A stretch of 64,000 nt of DNA from positions 7,527,001-7,591,000 of the forward strand of contig NZ_JAVDYB010000001.1 in NCBI RefSeq assembly GCF_031458235.1, in the 5' to 3' direction. This document shows positions 16,456 to 24,465 of the stretch, piece by piece; the stretch's first letter is position 1; every line of letters starts with the position of its first letter. A model generated the notes under the pieces. The model saw only the letters and a program-made list of their open reading frames with translations. It searched no databases and was not told the DNA's origin. The position numbers and the translations under genes were made by a program. This stretch comes from Catenuloplanes atrovinosus (GTDB taxonomy: Bacteria; Actinomycetota; Actinomycetes; Mycobacteriales; Micromonosporaceae).

Positions 16456-17337
16456 TCAGTTGCTGGACCAGCGGTCCTGTCCGCCGGTCAGCGGGTCGCC
16501 GTGCGCCTTGTTGCCCGCGCCGGCCATGCTGCCGCCGGTGCCGCTGATGCTCCCGCCGGTGCCGCTCATGCTCCCGCCGGTGCCGGTCGTGCTCCCGCCC
16601 GAGCCGGCCATGCTGCCGCCCGGCGTGGTCATGCCGGCCGGCCGGATCGACGAGGTCGTGGACGCCGGGTCCGGCGTGAGCCGGTCGGACGCGGCCATCC
16701 GGTCCGCCGCCGGCTGGCCGTCCGAGGACGACCCGCGCTCGCCGCCGTGCATGGCGCGCTCGGCCGTGGTCTTCGCGGTCTCCGCCGCGCTCTTCACGGT
16801 CTCCTTCGCCGACTCGGTCGCCGAGTGCATCCGGTCCTTGGCGTTCTCCGTCATCTGCCGGGCCGCCTCGGTGGCGCTGCGCGCGGTGCTCGACTCGTGA
16901 GTCGTCCACTGCTCCTCTTCGCGCTGCCGGCGACGGCGCATGATCATCGAGCCCGCCACGCCGGCGGCGACGCCGATCATCAACAGGCCGGTCAGCTTGC
17001 GGTTCCGCGACATGCCTCGCTCCTCACGGCCGACGGCGCGACGCAGCGCCTTGGCGTTCTTGCGCTTCATCCGGCGGCTCGTCTTCCCGGCCTGCCGCGC
17101 CGTCTCCGTGGCCGCCATGGCCATCGGGGTGAACGCCGCGATGCTGCCGGCCGCCACGGTGCGCGCACGGCTGGCGGCCGGTGTCACGACCTCGCGCGCG
17201 GCGTGCACCCGCGGGGCGACAGTCGCACCGACGCCCTCCGCGGCGTGCGTGGCGGCCTGCCTCAGGTGATCCAGGCCCACTTCGAGCTCTTCCCGGACCA
17301 ACTGGCTGCGGGTTTTGCTTCGCCCGATTCCGAACAC
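16456..17337 (-). CDS. Single-helix membrane protein with LEA-like repeats
   Basis: I do not recognise a named family. The predicted product (293 residues from the GTG at 17335-17337, which follows GGAGG by 8 bases) has an N-terminal amphipathic region, a basic patch (RRMKRKNAKALRR), one membrane helix (KLTGLLMIGVAAGVAGSMIM), a hydrophilic Ala/Thr/Glu/Lys stretch of 11-residue-like periodicity resembling LEA or apolipoprotein-type stress proteins, and a C-terminal tail of GGSMSGT-type repeats. The matching DNA (about 16527-16625) is a tandem 18- to 21-base repeat. A role in desiccation or membrane stress is a guess. Confidence 0.7.
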   Translation of the reverse strand: MFGIGRSKTRSQLVREELEVGLDHLRQAATHAAEGVGATVAPRVHAAREVVTPAASRARTVAAGSIAAFTPMAMAATETARQAGKTSRRMKRKNAKALRRAVGREERGMSRNRKLTGLLMIGVAAGVAGSMIMRRRRQREEEQWTTHESSTARSATEAARQMTENAKDRMHSATESAKETVKSAAETAKTTAERAMHGGERGSSSDGQPAADRMAASDRLTPDPASTTSSIRPAGMTTPGGSMAGSGGSTTGTGGSMSGTGGSISGTGGSMAGAGNKAHGDPLTGGQDRWSSN

Positions 17338-17467
17338 CAGCCCCACCTCCGAAAGGGTGTCTGTCCTCCTGGTGATCCTCCCCCCTCGGATGCCGCCGTG
17401 TAGGCGGAACTCGTACATGGGAGGATCCGCTTGGAAACTGAACTGTCCAACCGACGAAGGAGTACCC

Positions 17468-17998
17468 GTGGCCCAGGCTGTATATGCCACTCTGCACACC
17501 AACCACGGTGCGATCCGGCTCGAGCTGTTTCCGCTGCACGCCCCGAAGACGGTGGCCAACTTCGTGGAGCTGGCCGAGGGCACCAAGGAGTACACCGACC
17601 CGCGCACCGGCCAGCCCGGCAACGGTCGTCCGTACTACGACGGCACCATCTCGCACCGGGTCATCAGCGGCTTCATGATCCAGATGGGCGACCCGACCGG
17701 CACCGGTACCGGTGGCCCCGGCTACAAGTTCGCCGACGAGTTCCACCCCGACCTGGTCTTCAACCGGCCGTACCTGCTGGCGATGGCGAACGCCGGGCCG
17801 GGCACGAACGGCTCGCAGTTCTTCATCACGGTGTCGCCCACGCCGCACCTGAACCACCGGCACACCATCTTCGGCCAGGTCGCCGACGACCAGTCGGCCC
17901 GCGTCGTGGACTCGATCGCGACCACGCCGACCGGCGCGATGGACCGCCCGAAGCAGGACGTGATCATCGAGAAGGTCGAGATCGAGCGCGTTGGCTGA
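17468..17998 (+). CDS. Cyclophilin-type peptidyl-prolyl isomerase
   Basis: This 176-residue single-domain cyclophilin catalyses cis-trans isomerisation of prolyl bonds. Family landmarks are YYDGTISHRVISGFMIQMGDP (the catalytic arginine is in HRV), AMANAGPGTNGSQFFIT and HTIFGQV. The GTG at 17468 is preceded by GAAGGAG. There is no signal peptide, so it acts in the cytoplasm. The rhomboid protease gene follows after 20 bases; this pairing is common in actinobacteria. Confidence 0.93.
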   Translation: MAQAVYATLHTNHGAIRLELFPLHAPKTVANFVELAEGTKEYTDPRTGQPGNGRPYYDGTISHRVISGFMIQMGDPTGTGTGGPGYKFADEFHPDLVFNRPYLLAMANAGPGTNGSQFFITVSPTPHLNHRHTIFGQVADDQSARVVDSIATTPTGAMDRPKQDVIIEKVEIERVG

Positions 17999-18018
17999 TC
18001 TGACGTACTTTTGATCGT

Positions 18019-18939
18019 ATGAGTGACGTTCCGGCGACCGTCCCGGTCTGCTACCGGCATCCCGGCCGGGAGACGTATGTCCGGTGCACGCGGTGCGACC
18101 GATCGATATGCCCCGACTGCATGAACGAGGCCTCGGTCGGCCACCAGTGCCCGGAGTGCGTCGCCGAGGGGCGACGGACGCAGCGGCCGGTCCGCACCGC
18201 CTTCGGTGGTAGCGCGGCCGGCCGTGCCGGAATCGTCACGACCACGCTGGTCGGGCTGAACGTCCTCGCCGCCGTGCTCGGCGTGGTGCTCTCCGGCATG
18301 AACTCGCTGGTCGGCGACGGCCTCTTCTCCGGCTCCTCGCTCGTCCACTACTTCGGCGCCGTCGTCGGCCCGTCGATCACGGTGCTCTCCGACGGCAACG
18401 CGGTGTTCGGCGCGCAGCCCGCCTACGGCACGGTCTTCCCCGGCGTCTGGGACGGCGGCTACTACCGGCTGTTCACCGCCATGTTCATCCACTTCGGCAT
18501 CCTGCACCTGCTGATGAACATGTGGGCGCTGTGGATCCTGGGCCGCCAGCTGGAGATCGCACTCGGCCCGCTGCGCTTCCTCGCCCTCTACACGCTGGCC
18601 GGCCTCGGCGGCAACGTGGCCGCGCTCCTGATCGACCCCGGCGCCATCTCCGCCGGCGCGTCCACCGCGATCTTCGGCCTCTTCGCCGCGCTCTTCGTGC
18701 TGCTCCGCCGCCTCGGCCGCGACACGTCCGCCGTCCTCCCCGTGCTGATCGTCAACCTGGTCATCACGTTCGTCGTGCCCAGCATCTCGATCGCCGGCCA
18801 CATCGGCGGCCTGGTCGTCGGCGGCCTCGTCGCGGCGGCCCTCGCCTACGCCCCCCAACGCCGTCGCGGCCTGATCCAGGGCGCCTCACTCACCCTCATC
18901 TTCCTGATCCTGGCCGCACTGGCCCTGACCGCTTCCTAG
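18019..18939 (+). CDS. Rhomboid intramembrane serine protease
   Basis: The protein has 306 residues. An N-terminal cytoplasmic zinc-binding module (C11, H14, C23, C26, C31, C34, then H42/C44/C47, B-box-like) precedes a six-helix rhomboid core. The catalytic dyad is S215 in GASTAIFG and H261 in AGHIGG, and the family HxxxN is H163-N167. It is expected to cleave membrane-protein helices; its substrate is unknown. It is probably co-transcribed with the cyclophilin gene upstream. Confidence 0.92.
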   Translation: MSDVPATVPVCYRHPGRETYVRCTRCDRSICPDCMNEASVGHQCPECVAEGRRTQRPVRTAFGGSAAGRAGIVTTTLVGLNVLAAVLGVVLSGMNSLVGDGLFSGSSLVHYFGAVVGPSITVLSDGNAVFGAQPAYGTVFPGVWDGGYYRLFTAMFIHFGILHLLMNMWALWILGRQLEIALGPLRFLALYTLAGLGGNVAALLIDPGAISAGASTAIFGLFAALFVLLRRLGRDTSAVLPVLIVNLVITFVVPSISIAGHIGGLVVGGLVAAALAYAPQRRRGLIQGASLTLIFLILAALALTAS

Positions 18940-19060
18940 CGGCGTCCCTCCGCTCACCTTCCCCGGGTGGCAGCGTCCCGCGGCACTCTGCCACCCCTCG
19001 GGGGCGGACGACCCGTCTCCCACCCCAGCCCGGCTCGGCTTCGCACGCTCCCGGGGCACT

Positions 19061-19240
19061 GCGCCGGGCGCGGGTTGCGCGGCGCGGGTCGCGGGTTGCG
19101 CGGCGCGGGTTGCGGGTTGCGCGGCGCGGGTTGCGGGTTGCGCGGCGCGGGTTGCGCGGCGCGGGTCGCGCGGCGCGGGTCGCGCGGCGCCGGTTGCGCC
19201 GGGCGCGGAGCGCGGGTTGCGCCGGGCGCGGAGCGAAGCG
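19061..19240. repeat. Short-period GCGGGTTGCG array
   Basis: Irregular tandem copies of GCGCGGGTTGCGGGTT and GCGCGGGTCGCGCGGC, about 15 bases each, fill this stretch. It closes with two GCCGGGCGCGGAGCG units. Period and order vary, as expected from slippage. Confidence 0.8.
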
Positions 19241-19305
19241 TCCAGCTACGGGCGCTCCGCGCCCGAAATTTCGCCATATTAACGACGCGGGCATTCGTCC
19301 ACTGT

Positions 19306-19366
19306 GACTTTGTGAGCCTCAGGCACGTTATTCGCGCCGAATAACGTGCCTGAGCCTCACAAAGTC
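19306..19366. repeat. 61-bp near-perfect palindrome
   Basis: A 29-base arm (19306-19334, beginning GACTTTGTGAG, ending CGTTATTCG) faces its reverse complement (19338-19366) across a 3-base CGC loop, with one mismatch. It is far longer than a usual terminator stem and lies in a less GC-rich pocket between convergent genes. It could act as a bidirectional terminator, or be a remnant of a small hairpin mobile element. Confidence 0.92.
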
Positions 19367-19599
19367 GGCGATCAAATCGGATTCGCAGGAAGGATCACGA
19401 CGGCCGCGAACTGCACGATTCGAGCAGCACCGGACCGCTCGCCGCAGGACCACATGGACCGGAAATCACGACCAAAGCGCGCCGAAGTCCATATCGACAT
19501 GAACGGCCGCGCTACGGCGAGGCCGCCACACGGCCTGAAACCGGCTGTCACGCGGACCGGAACCCGGTCGCCATACCACCCGAAGCGAACGCCACCCGG

Positions 19600-19750
19600 C
19601 CCGGAAGCCGGCCACCACAGAACGCCGCCGCACGGCCCGGAAGCCGGCCACCACAGAACGCCGCCACACGGCCCGGAACCCGGCCGCCACACAAACGCCG
19701 CCACACCGCCCGGAACCCGGCCGCCACACCGCCCGGAACCCGGCAGCTAC
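19600..19750. repeat. 36-bp tandem repeat
   Basis: Units beginning CCCGGAAGCCGGCCACCACA start at 19600, 19636 and 19672, with a fourth at 19709 and a shortened fifth at 19732. The first two differ at a single base, so the array is recent. There are no unique spacers, so it is not a CRISPR. Confidence 0.85.
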
Positions 19751-19795
19751 GCGAGCCCGGCCGGCGCCCGGGCCACGCGCCCGGCCGCCCGAGCG

Positions 19796-20203
19796 CTAAC
19801 GGCGGCGCAGGAGTGGGAGGACGTCTTCCGGAGCTACACCCAGGTCCGTCTTCGTGAGGACGTGCAGGGAGTCGCCGGTGTCGACCTCCAGGGTCTCGGT
19901 GCGCAGGCCGAGCCGGGGGCGGGTGTCGACCCGGACGGCCTCGATGCGGTCCCAGGGGAGGAGGGTGCGGCGGGCGAAGCCGGTCACCACGGTGAGGCCG
20001 GTGTCGTCGGCGCGGAGTCGCACCGGGGCCAGCAGGTCGCGCACGGCCCACACCGCCAGCCCGGCGCAGGCCGCGACGCCGAGCCCGAGTTGGGCCCGGT
20101 CGCCGTCGGCCAGCGCGAGCGCGAGCAGCAGCAGCGCCAGACCGCCGGTGATCTTCGCCACCGGCAACCATCGGGGCACCCGCCAGGACGTCGGCTCGGT
20201 CAT
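19796..20203 (-). CDS. Bacterial PH-domain membrane protein
   Basis: The protein has 135 residues: two closely spaced membrane helices (about 15-55) followed by a bacterial PH-like domain (PF10756 type), with RLRADDTGLTVV, LLPWDRIEAVRVD and LEVDTGDSLHVL as typical strands. The ATG at 20201-20203 is chosen because it starts just before the first helix; a second ATG four codons upstream is possible. It converges with the rhomboid gene across the repeat spacer. Function of the family is unknown. Confidence 0.82.
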   Translation of the reverse strand: MTEPTSWRVPRWLPVAKITGGLALLLLALALADGDRAQLGLGVAACAGLAVWAVRDLLAPVRLRADDTGLTVVTGFARRTLLPWDRIEAVRVDTRPRLGLRTETLEVDTGDSLHVLTKTDLGVAPEDVLPLLRRR

Positions 20204-20314
20204 GCGAGCAAGCATGCCGCACGCTGTCCGGAAACCGCAGCGGGTGATGTCCGATGGGCGCACAACCCCGGACGCCCGCGCGTCACATCCTCTTCGCGCG
20301 TCGTTAAACCGCGC

Positions 20315-20773
20315 ATGGACGTCTTCTCCCGAACGTTCCTGCCAGCCGCCGCCGATGCCGGAGTGGCCATCCCGACCGTCAGCCGGCACCTGCCGGTGTT
20401 CCGCCGGTGCGTCGAAGCGGACGACACCGCCGTGCTGGTGGCGCGATGCCTCCGACCCGACCGGCCGCTGCAGGGCGAGTTCCTGCTCCTGCTGACCCAG
20501 CGACGACTGGTGGTGACCCAGGAGACGCGGCTGCTGCGCCGGCTGCGGCTCCACCTGAACGCCGAGTTGCGACACCTCGGTCACGTGAACTGGAACCCGG
20601 ACGTGCAGCTCTCCGCGGTCGAGCTCGCGGCCACCGCGGTCGACGGCGTGCGCGAGCGGTTCTGGATCCGGGTCGGGCACCCGAAGCAGCTGTGGCATCT
20701 GGACGCGTTGCTGAGCCGCGTGTTCCGCCCGAAGCTGCTGCCCCGCCCCACCCCGGCCGGCGCCGCCGGTTGA
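20315..20773 (+). CDS. Hypothetical protein, possible PH-like fold
   Basis: The product has 152 residues and no signal peptide or membrane helix. I recognise no named family. The middle (GEFLLLLTQRRLVVTQETRL, then LHLNAELRHLGHVNW) has the beta-strand pattern of bacterial PH-like lipid-binding domains. Codon use matches its neighbours. It is divergent from the PH-domain gene with about 110 bases between starts, so the two could share control and function. Confidence 0.6.
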   Translation: MDVFSRTFLPAAADAGVAIPTVSRHLPVFRRCVEADDTAVLVARCLRPDRPLQGEFLLLLTQRRLVVTQETRLLRRLRLHLNAELRHLGHVNWNPDVQLSAVELAATAVDGVRERFWIRVGHPKQLWHLDALLSRVFRPKLLPRPTPAGAAG

Positions 20774-20951
20774 GAATCGCACTCGCGGTGACTATGAAAG
20801 CGCAATTAGTAAGACAATGCGGATCGCGGAGGTAATACGCTGTAGTGACGCAAAGTTGATCACGCCATACTCCAAGCCCGGGATACACCTCGGGCGATCC
20901 TGCGGCTAGAGTATGGCCGATCTCGTCGTCCCGCAGTGTGGAGAAACTCCG

Positions 20952-21653
20952 GTGAAGCTTTCGATCCTCATGCCGGTCTACAACGAGGAAGCCCGACTGG
21001 CTAACGCGTTGAAGCAGGCACTGGCGGTGGACTACCCATGCGAGATCGAGCTCGTCGTGGTCAACGACGGCAGCTCCGACCGTACCGGAGAGATCCTGGC
21101 GGGCGTGGACGACACGCGGGTGCGCGTGATAACCCACGCGAAGAACGCGGGCAAGGGTGCCGCGATCAAGACGGCGGTGGATTCGGCCGAGGGTGAGTAC
21201 ATGGTCATCCTCGACGCCGACCTGGAGTACGACCCGCAGGACATCCCGCGGCTGCTCCAGCCGGTGCTGGACGGTCACGCCCAGGTCGTCTACGGCAATC
21301 GGACGTTCGGCAGCCACAGCGCCTACAGCTTCTGGTACGTGATGGGCAACAAGGGCGTCACGACCGCCGCGAACGTGCTCTACAACTCGTACATCGGCGA
21401 CCTGGAGACCTGCTTCAAGCTGATGCCGGTCGCGCTCTACCGCTCGCTGGCCATCAAGTCGCGCGGCTTCGGCATGGAGGCCGAGGTCACCGGCAAGCTG
21501 CTCCGCCAGCGGATTCGGCCGTACGAGGTGCCGATCTCCTACCGCGCCCGCGGTCGCGAGGAGGGCAAGAAGATCACGTGGAAGGACGGCGTCGAGGCCA
21601 TCTGGATCCTCGCCCGCGAGCGCGTCCGCAAGCCGAAGCCGACGTCGCGCTGA
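20952..21653 (+). CDS. GT2 glycosyltransferase (dolichyl-phosphate-sugar synthase type)
   Basis: The protein has 233 residues of family GT2. ILMPVYNEE at the N-terminus, VVVNDGSSDRT, and the metal-binding DADLEYDPQD (DxD-like) are all present, and the C-terminal ARGREEGKKI segment is typical of polyprenyl-phosphate mannose/glucose synthases. There is no membrane helix, so it probably works at the membrane surface on a polyprenyl phosphate. I chose the GTG at 20952, which has GGAG at good spacing; the ATG at 20913 has no ribosome site. A strong terminator follows. Confidence 0.87.
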   Translation: MKLSILMPVYNEEARLANALKQALAVDYPCEIELVVVNDGSSDRTGEILAGVDDTRVRVITHAKNAGKGAAIKTAVDSAEGEYMVILDADLEYDPQDIPRLLQPVLDGHAQVVYGNRTFGSHSAYSFWYVMGNKGVTTAANVLYNSYIGDLETCFKLMPVALYRSLAIKSRGFGMEAEVTGKLLRQRIRPYEVPISYRARGREEGKKITWKDGVEAIWILARERVRKPKPTSR

Positions 21654-21668
21654 CCTGATGCTTCACCA

Positions 21669-21700
21669 CGGCGCTCGGGTGCACCCGCACCCGAGCGCCG
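21669..21700 (+). terminator. Terminator after the GT2 gene
   Basis: CGGCGCTCGGGTGC (21669-21682) pairs perfectly with GCACCCGAGCGCCG (21687-21700) around a 4-base loop, 13 bases after the stop codon. Confidence 0.9.
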
Positions 21701-21799
21701 TTGGCGTATACCTCGCGCGAAACGCGTGGGAGGCGTCGGTCGTACCGTTTAATGGATTTTGTCGTTCGCGGCATATGGCTGGAGCGTTCCCGGGCCGAA

Positions 21800-21824
21800 G
21801 CTCAACCATGCTTTAACTTTGAGC
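21800..21824 (+). promoter_or_regulatory. SoxR-type operator/promoter
   Basis: GCTCAA (21800-21805) and TTGAGC (21819-21824) form a dyad with a 13-base AT-richer centre (CCATGCTTTAACT). MerR-family regulators bind such dyads within the promoter spacer. The dyad ends 11 bases before the soxR ATG and 2 bases before an in-frame GTG, so binding would block or twist the soxR promoter itself. Confidence 0.55.
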
Positions 21825-21835
21825 GCGTGACGACC

Positions 21836-22300
21836 ATGCAGGATCTTCTGACGATCGGCGACATGGCGGCCCGCAGTGGCGTCGCGCCGTCCGCGCTGCG
21901 GTACTACGAGCGCCTCGGCCTGATCCACCCGGCCCGCACCAGCGGCAACCAGCGCCGGTACCAGCGGTCGGAGTTGCGCCGGATCGCGTTCATCCGGGTG
22001 TCGCAGCAGGTCGGCGTGTCGCTCGACGAGATCAGGGAGGCGCTGGCCTCGCTGCCGGACGGCCGGGTGCCGACCAAGGCCGACTGGGCGCGGCTCTCGG
22101 CGGGCTGGCACGACCGGCTGGAGGAGCGGATCGCGCTGCTCGAACGGTTGCGCGACAACCTCACCGGCTGCATCGGCTGCGGCTGCCTGTCGCTCCAGAA
22201 GTGCACGCTCTACAACCCGGGCGACGAACTGGCCGCGTTCGGCCCCGGCCCGCGGATACTGCTGTCAAGCCCGGGCTCCGGTGGTTCCGGTGGTGACTAG
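21836..22300 (+). CDS. soxR: Redox-sensitive MerR-family activator SoxR
   Basis: The protein has 154 residues. An N-terminal winged-helix MerR domain (LTIGDMAARSGVAPSALRYYE) is followed by a dimerisation helix and the [2Fe-2S] ligands C112, C115, C117 and C123 (C-x2-C-x-C-x5-C), the SoxR signature. Redox-active compounds oxidise the cluster and switch on target promoters. No soxS is expected in actinomycetes, where SoxR directly controls oxidoreductases and exporters. An in-frame GTG at 21827 would add three codons. Its 3' end overlaps that of the convergent quinone oxidoreductase gene by 36 bases, a plausible target. Confidence 0.93.
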   Translation: MQDLLTIGDMAARSGVAPSALRYYERLGLIHPARTSGNQRRYQRSELRRIAFIRVSQQVGVSLDEIREALASLPDGRVPTKADWARLSAGWHDRLEERIALLERLRDNLTGCIGCGCLSLQKCTLYNPGDELAAFGPGPRILLSSPGSGGSGGD

Positions 22301-23242
22301 CAGGACCTTACCGAGGTGCGAGCCGGCCTCCACCACGCGATGCGCCTCCGGGGCGTCGGGCATCGGGATGCGGCGGTCCACGATCGGCCGGATCGCGCCG
22401 GACGCCACCAGCGGCCAGACGTGCTCGCGCACCTGCCGGACGATCTCCGCCTTCTGCTCCGCCGGGCGGAACCGCAGCGCCGTCGCGATCAGCGTGCCGC
22501 GCTTGGCCAGCAGCCGTGCGATGTGCAGCTCCGCCTTCCGGCCGCCCTGCGTACCGATGATCACCAGGCGGCCGTCCGGCCTCAGCGCCTCGACGTTCCG
22601 TGCCAGGTAGGAGCCGCCCATGATGTCGAGGATGACGTCCGGCGCGACCAGCTTCTCGAAGTCCTCGGTGGTGTAGTCGATCACCTGGTCCGCACCCAGC
22701 TCGCGCAGCGCGTCGTGCTTGGCCGCGCGCGCCGTGGTGGCCACCGTCGCGCCCAGCGCGCGGCCGAGCTGGATCGCGAACGTGCCGATGCCGCTGCCGC
22801 CGCCGTGCACCAGGAGCGTCTCGCCCTTCGTCAGGTGCGCGGCCATCACCACGTTCGACCAGACCGTGCACGCCACCTCCGGCAGCGCCGCCGCGTCCAC
22901 CGTGTCCACGCCGTCCGGCACCGGCAGCACCTGCCCGGCCGGCACCACCACGCGCTCCGCGTAGCCGCCGCCGGACAGCAGCGCGCACACCGGGTCGCCG
23001 GCCGCGAAGCCGGTGACGCCCTCGCCGAGCGCGGCGACGAACCCCGAGCATTCCAGTCCCGGGTACGGCGGCGCGCCCTTCGGCGGCGGGTACTGCCCCT
23101 CCCGCTGCATCAGATCCGCCCGGTTCACCGCGCCGGCCGCGATCTCGATCAGGACCTCACCGGGCCCGGGCACCGGATCCGGCACGTCCGCCCACACCAA
23201 CGCCTCCGGCCCGCCCGGCTCCGGGATCGTGATCGCGCGCAT
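22265..23242 (-). CDS. Zinc-independent NAD(P)H:quinone oxidoreductase
   Basis: The protein has 325 residues of the medium-chain dehydrogenase family, quinone oxidoreductase / PIG3-like branch. Visible landmarks are NRADLMQREGQYPPP near the N-terminus, LVHGGGSGIGTFAIQLGRALG (dinucleotide-binding loop) and the absence of the structural-zinc cysteines. It reduces quinones with NADPH. The ATG at 23240-23242 follows AAGGAG closely. It converges on soxR with overlapping 3' ends, which fits a redox-stress pair. Confidence 0.9.
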   Translation of the reverse strand: MRAITIPEPGGPEALVWADVPDPVPGPGEVLIEIAAGAVNRADLMQREGQYPPPKGAPPYPGLECSGFVAALGEGVTGFAAGDPVCALLSGGGYAERVVVPAGQVLPVPDGVDTVDAAALPEVACTVWSNVVMAAHLTKGETLLVHGGGSGIGTFAIQLGRALGATVATTARAAKHDALRELGADQVIDYTTEDFEKLVAPDVILDIMGGSYLARNVEALRPDGRLVIIGTQGGRKAELHIARLLAKRGTLIATALRFRPAEQKAEIVRQVREHVWPLVASGAIRPIVDRRIPMPDAPEAHRVVEAGSHLGKVLLVTTGTTGARA

Positions 23243-23446
23243 ACGCTCCTTATACCCTGCCGTACCGACGATCCGCGTATCGGCACTGGTAGAAAACCTG
23301 CGGACCGCGGTTGATCGTCTCCCTGCCCCCGGGGTTGATAATCCACCCGGCCGGTCTGGCAAACTGATGGTCGGGTGGTCGCATGGCCGGAACTTTTTTG
23401 CGACACCCAGGCGGCGGAGCGTGCCCAGCACCCTCCGACGAAGCCG

Positions 23447-23535
23447 GGAGGGCTCGCCTAGTGGCCGATGGCGGTGGTCTTGAAAACCACTAGGGGTGGT
23501 GACACTCCTCCAGGGTTCGAATCCCTGGCCCTCCG
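23447..23535 (+). tRNA. tRNA-Ser (anticodon UGA)
   Basis: The gene is 89 bases with a long variable arm, as in serine tRNAs. The acceptor stem GGAGGGC (23447-23453) pairs with GCCCTCC (23528-23534), G is the discriminator base, and the T-arm carries GGTTCGAATCC. The anticodon TGA is at 23481-23483. CCA is not encoded. It is a classic attachment site, and decayed element genes lie just downstream. Confidence 0.96.
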
Positions 23536-23552
23536 CTTCTAACAGCGGAAAA

Positions 23553-23588
23553 GCCGTGGTGAGCAGCGCGAACGCTGCTCACCACGGC
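23553..23588. terminator. Strong hairpin after tRNA-Ser
   Basis: GCCGTGGTGAGCAGCG (23553-23568) pairs perfectly with CGCTGCTCACCACGGC (23573-23588) around CGAA. It would end tRNA transcription in one direction and the integrase remnant in the other; it overlaps the last codons of the latter. Confidence 0.88.
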
Positions 23589-24465
23589 TCGGGGTCCCAC
23601 CGGAGCTTGATCAAGATGACCCGCTGCGGCGGATGCGCGGCAAAATCCGGCAGCCATGATTGAGAAGGCTTGCCCTGGTCATCCTCGATCCGACGCCGCG
23701 CCGCCTCGTCCTGACCGTCGATGCACTTCGCGTAGACCTTCAGCAGCACGTGCACGCCCCGGCGACCTGGGCGCGGGTACGCCAGCGTTGAGCTCACAGC
23801 GACACAGCGGCGTGCCGGAGGTCGTACGGCCGCTTGGCCAGCATCGCCTTACGTGCGTCCCGCCACACCCGCAAGTAGGTGTTGTTCGGGATAGGCGGCC
23901 GGTAACGGCCACGCGGTCCCCGCCGGGCCACGAACAGGCGGCCATCCGGTCCAGCGCTCGATGCGCCGAGCGAGCAGGTTGCGGAGGGACCGGCACAGCA
24001 CGGGTCGTGTTCCGGCCACGGTGCTTGAGCGCCCGGTTCTCCATGTTCCCGCTCTCGTCGCCCCGCCCCTCACCGACGCGAACGGTTGCGCTGGTGAGAT
24101 GGAACCGACCCCATCCACCCTCGCAGGGCACCGTGGAACACCGCCCGCCTGCGGGCGATGGAGTTCGGCACAGCGGCCTTGCCGGTGAGCACGGTCACCA
24201 GGGTGTCCAGAGCTCTCCTGACCAGCGCGGCGTCATTCAGGGCGGAGAGCTTGACCGTGTTGTTCCTGAGCCACTGAACAACGGGCACCAGATCGGCGGG
24301 CGGGGGTTCGGCGTCCCGCCGAAAGTTTTTGAACACCCACGCGTTGACAGCGCGCCGGATGTCGGCATCGGCCGGCACGCCCCGATCCGTCGTCAGCAGC
24401 GCGGGAGTCACGGTGGCGAGCGATTCGGCGGTGATTGCCGGAGGGACTCGCCGAACTCATTGCCC
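23579..24465 (-). pseudogene. Tyrosine integrase, broken by frameshifts and a stop
   Basis: Read on the reverse strand, pieces of one tyrosine recombinase appear in order in different frames. The N-terminal core-binding part (about 24465-24130) contains DLVPVVQWLRNN and IARRRAVFHGALR. Then (about 23875-23800) comes NTYLRVWRDARKA with RPYDLRHAAVSL, the catalytic H/R box, ended by an in-frame TGA. Then, shifted, come LNAGVPAP, and in a third frame HVLLKVYAKCIDGQDE, which holds the catalytic tyrosine. At least two frameshifts and a missing middle stretch make it inactive. Such integrases belong to actinomycete integrative elements that use tRNA genes, as its position beside tRNA-Ser shows. Confidence 0.85.

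Larger units (their letters stand above)
18940..19795. other. 856-bp repeat-rich spacer between convergent genes
   Basis: I see no gene in this stretch between the 3' ends of the rhomboid gene and the PH-domain gene. It contains a low-complexity GCGGGTTGCGCGGC array (19061-19240), a 61-base near-perfect palindrome in a less GC-rich pocket (19306-19366) and a 36-base tandem repeat (19600-19750). Open frames here translate to repeated GSGPCGGVLWWPA-type strings without a domain. Confidence 0.65.

Noticed and set aside
19600-19750. Possible CRISPR array
   Set aside because: The 36-base units are directly adjacent with no unique spacers, and no cas gene is near. It is a simple tandem repeat.
23447-23535. 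Disrupted tRNA caused by element insertion
   Set aside because: Acceptor, anticodon and T-arms all pair and the discriminator base is right, so the tRNA appears intact.
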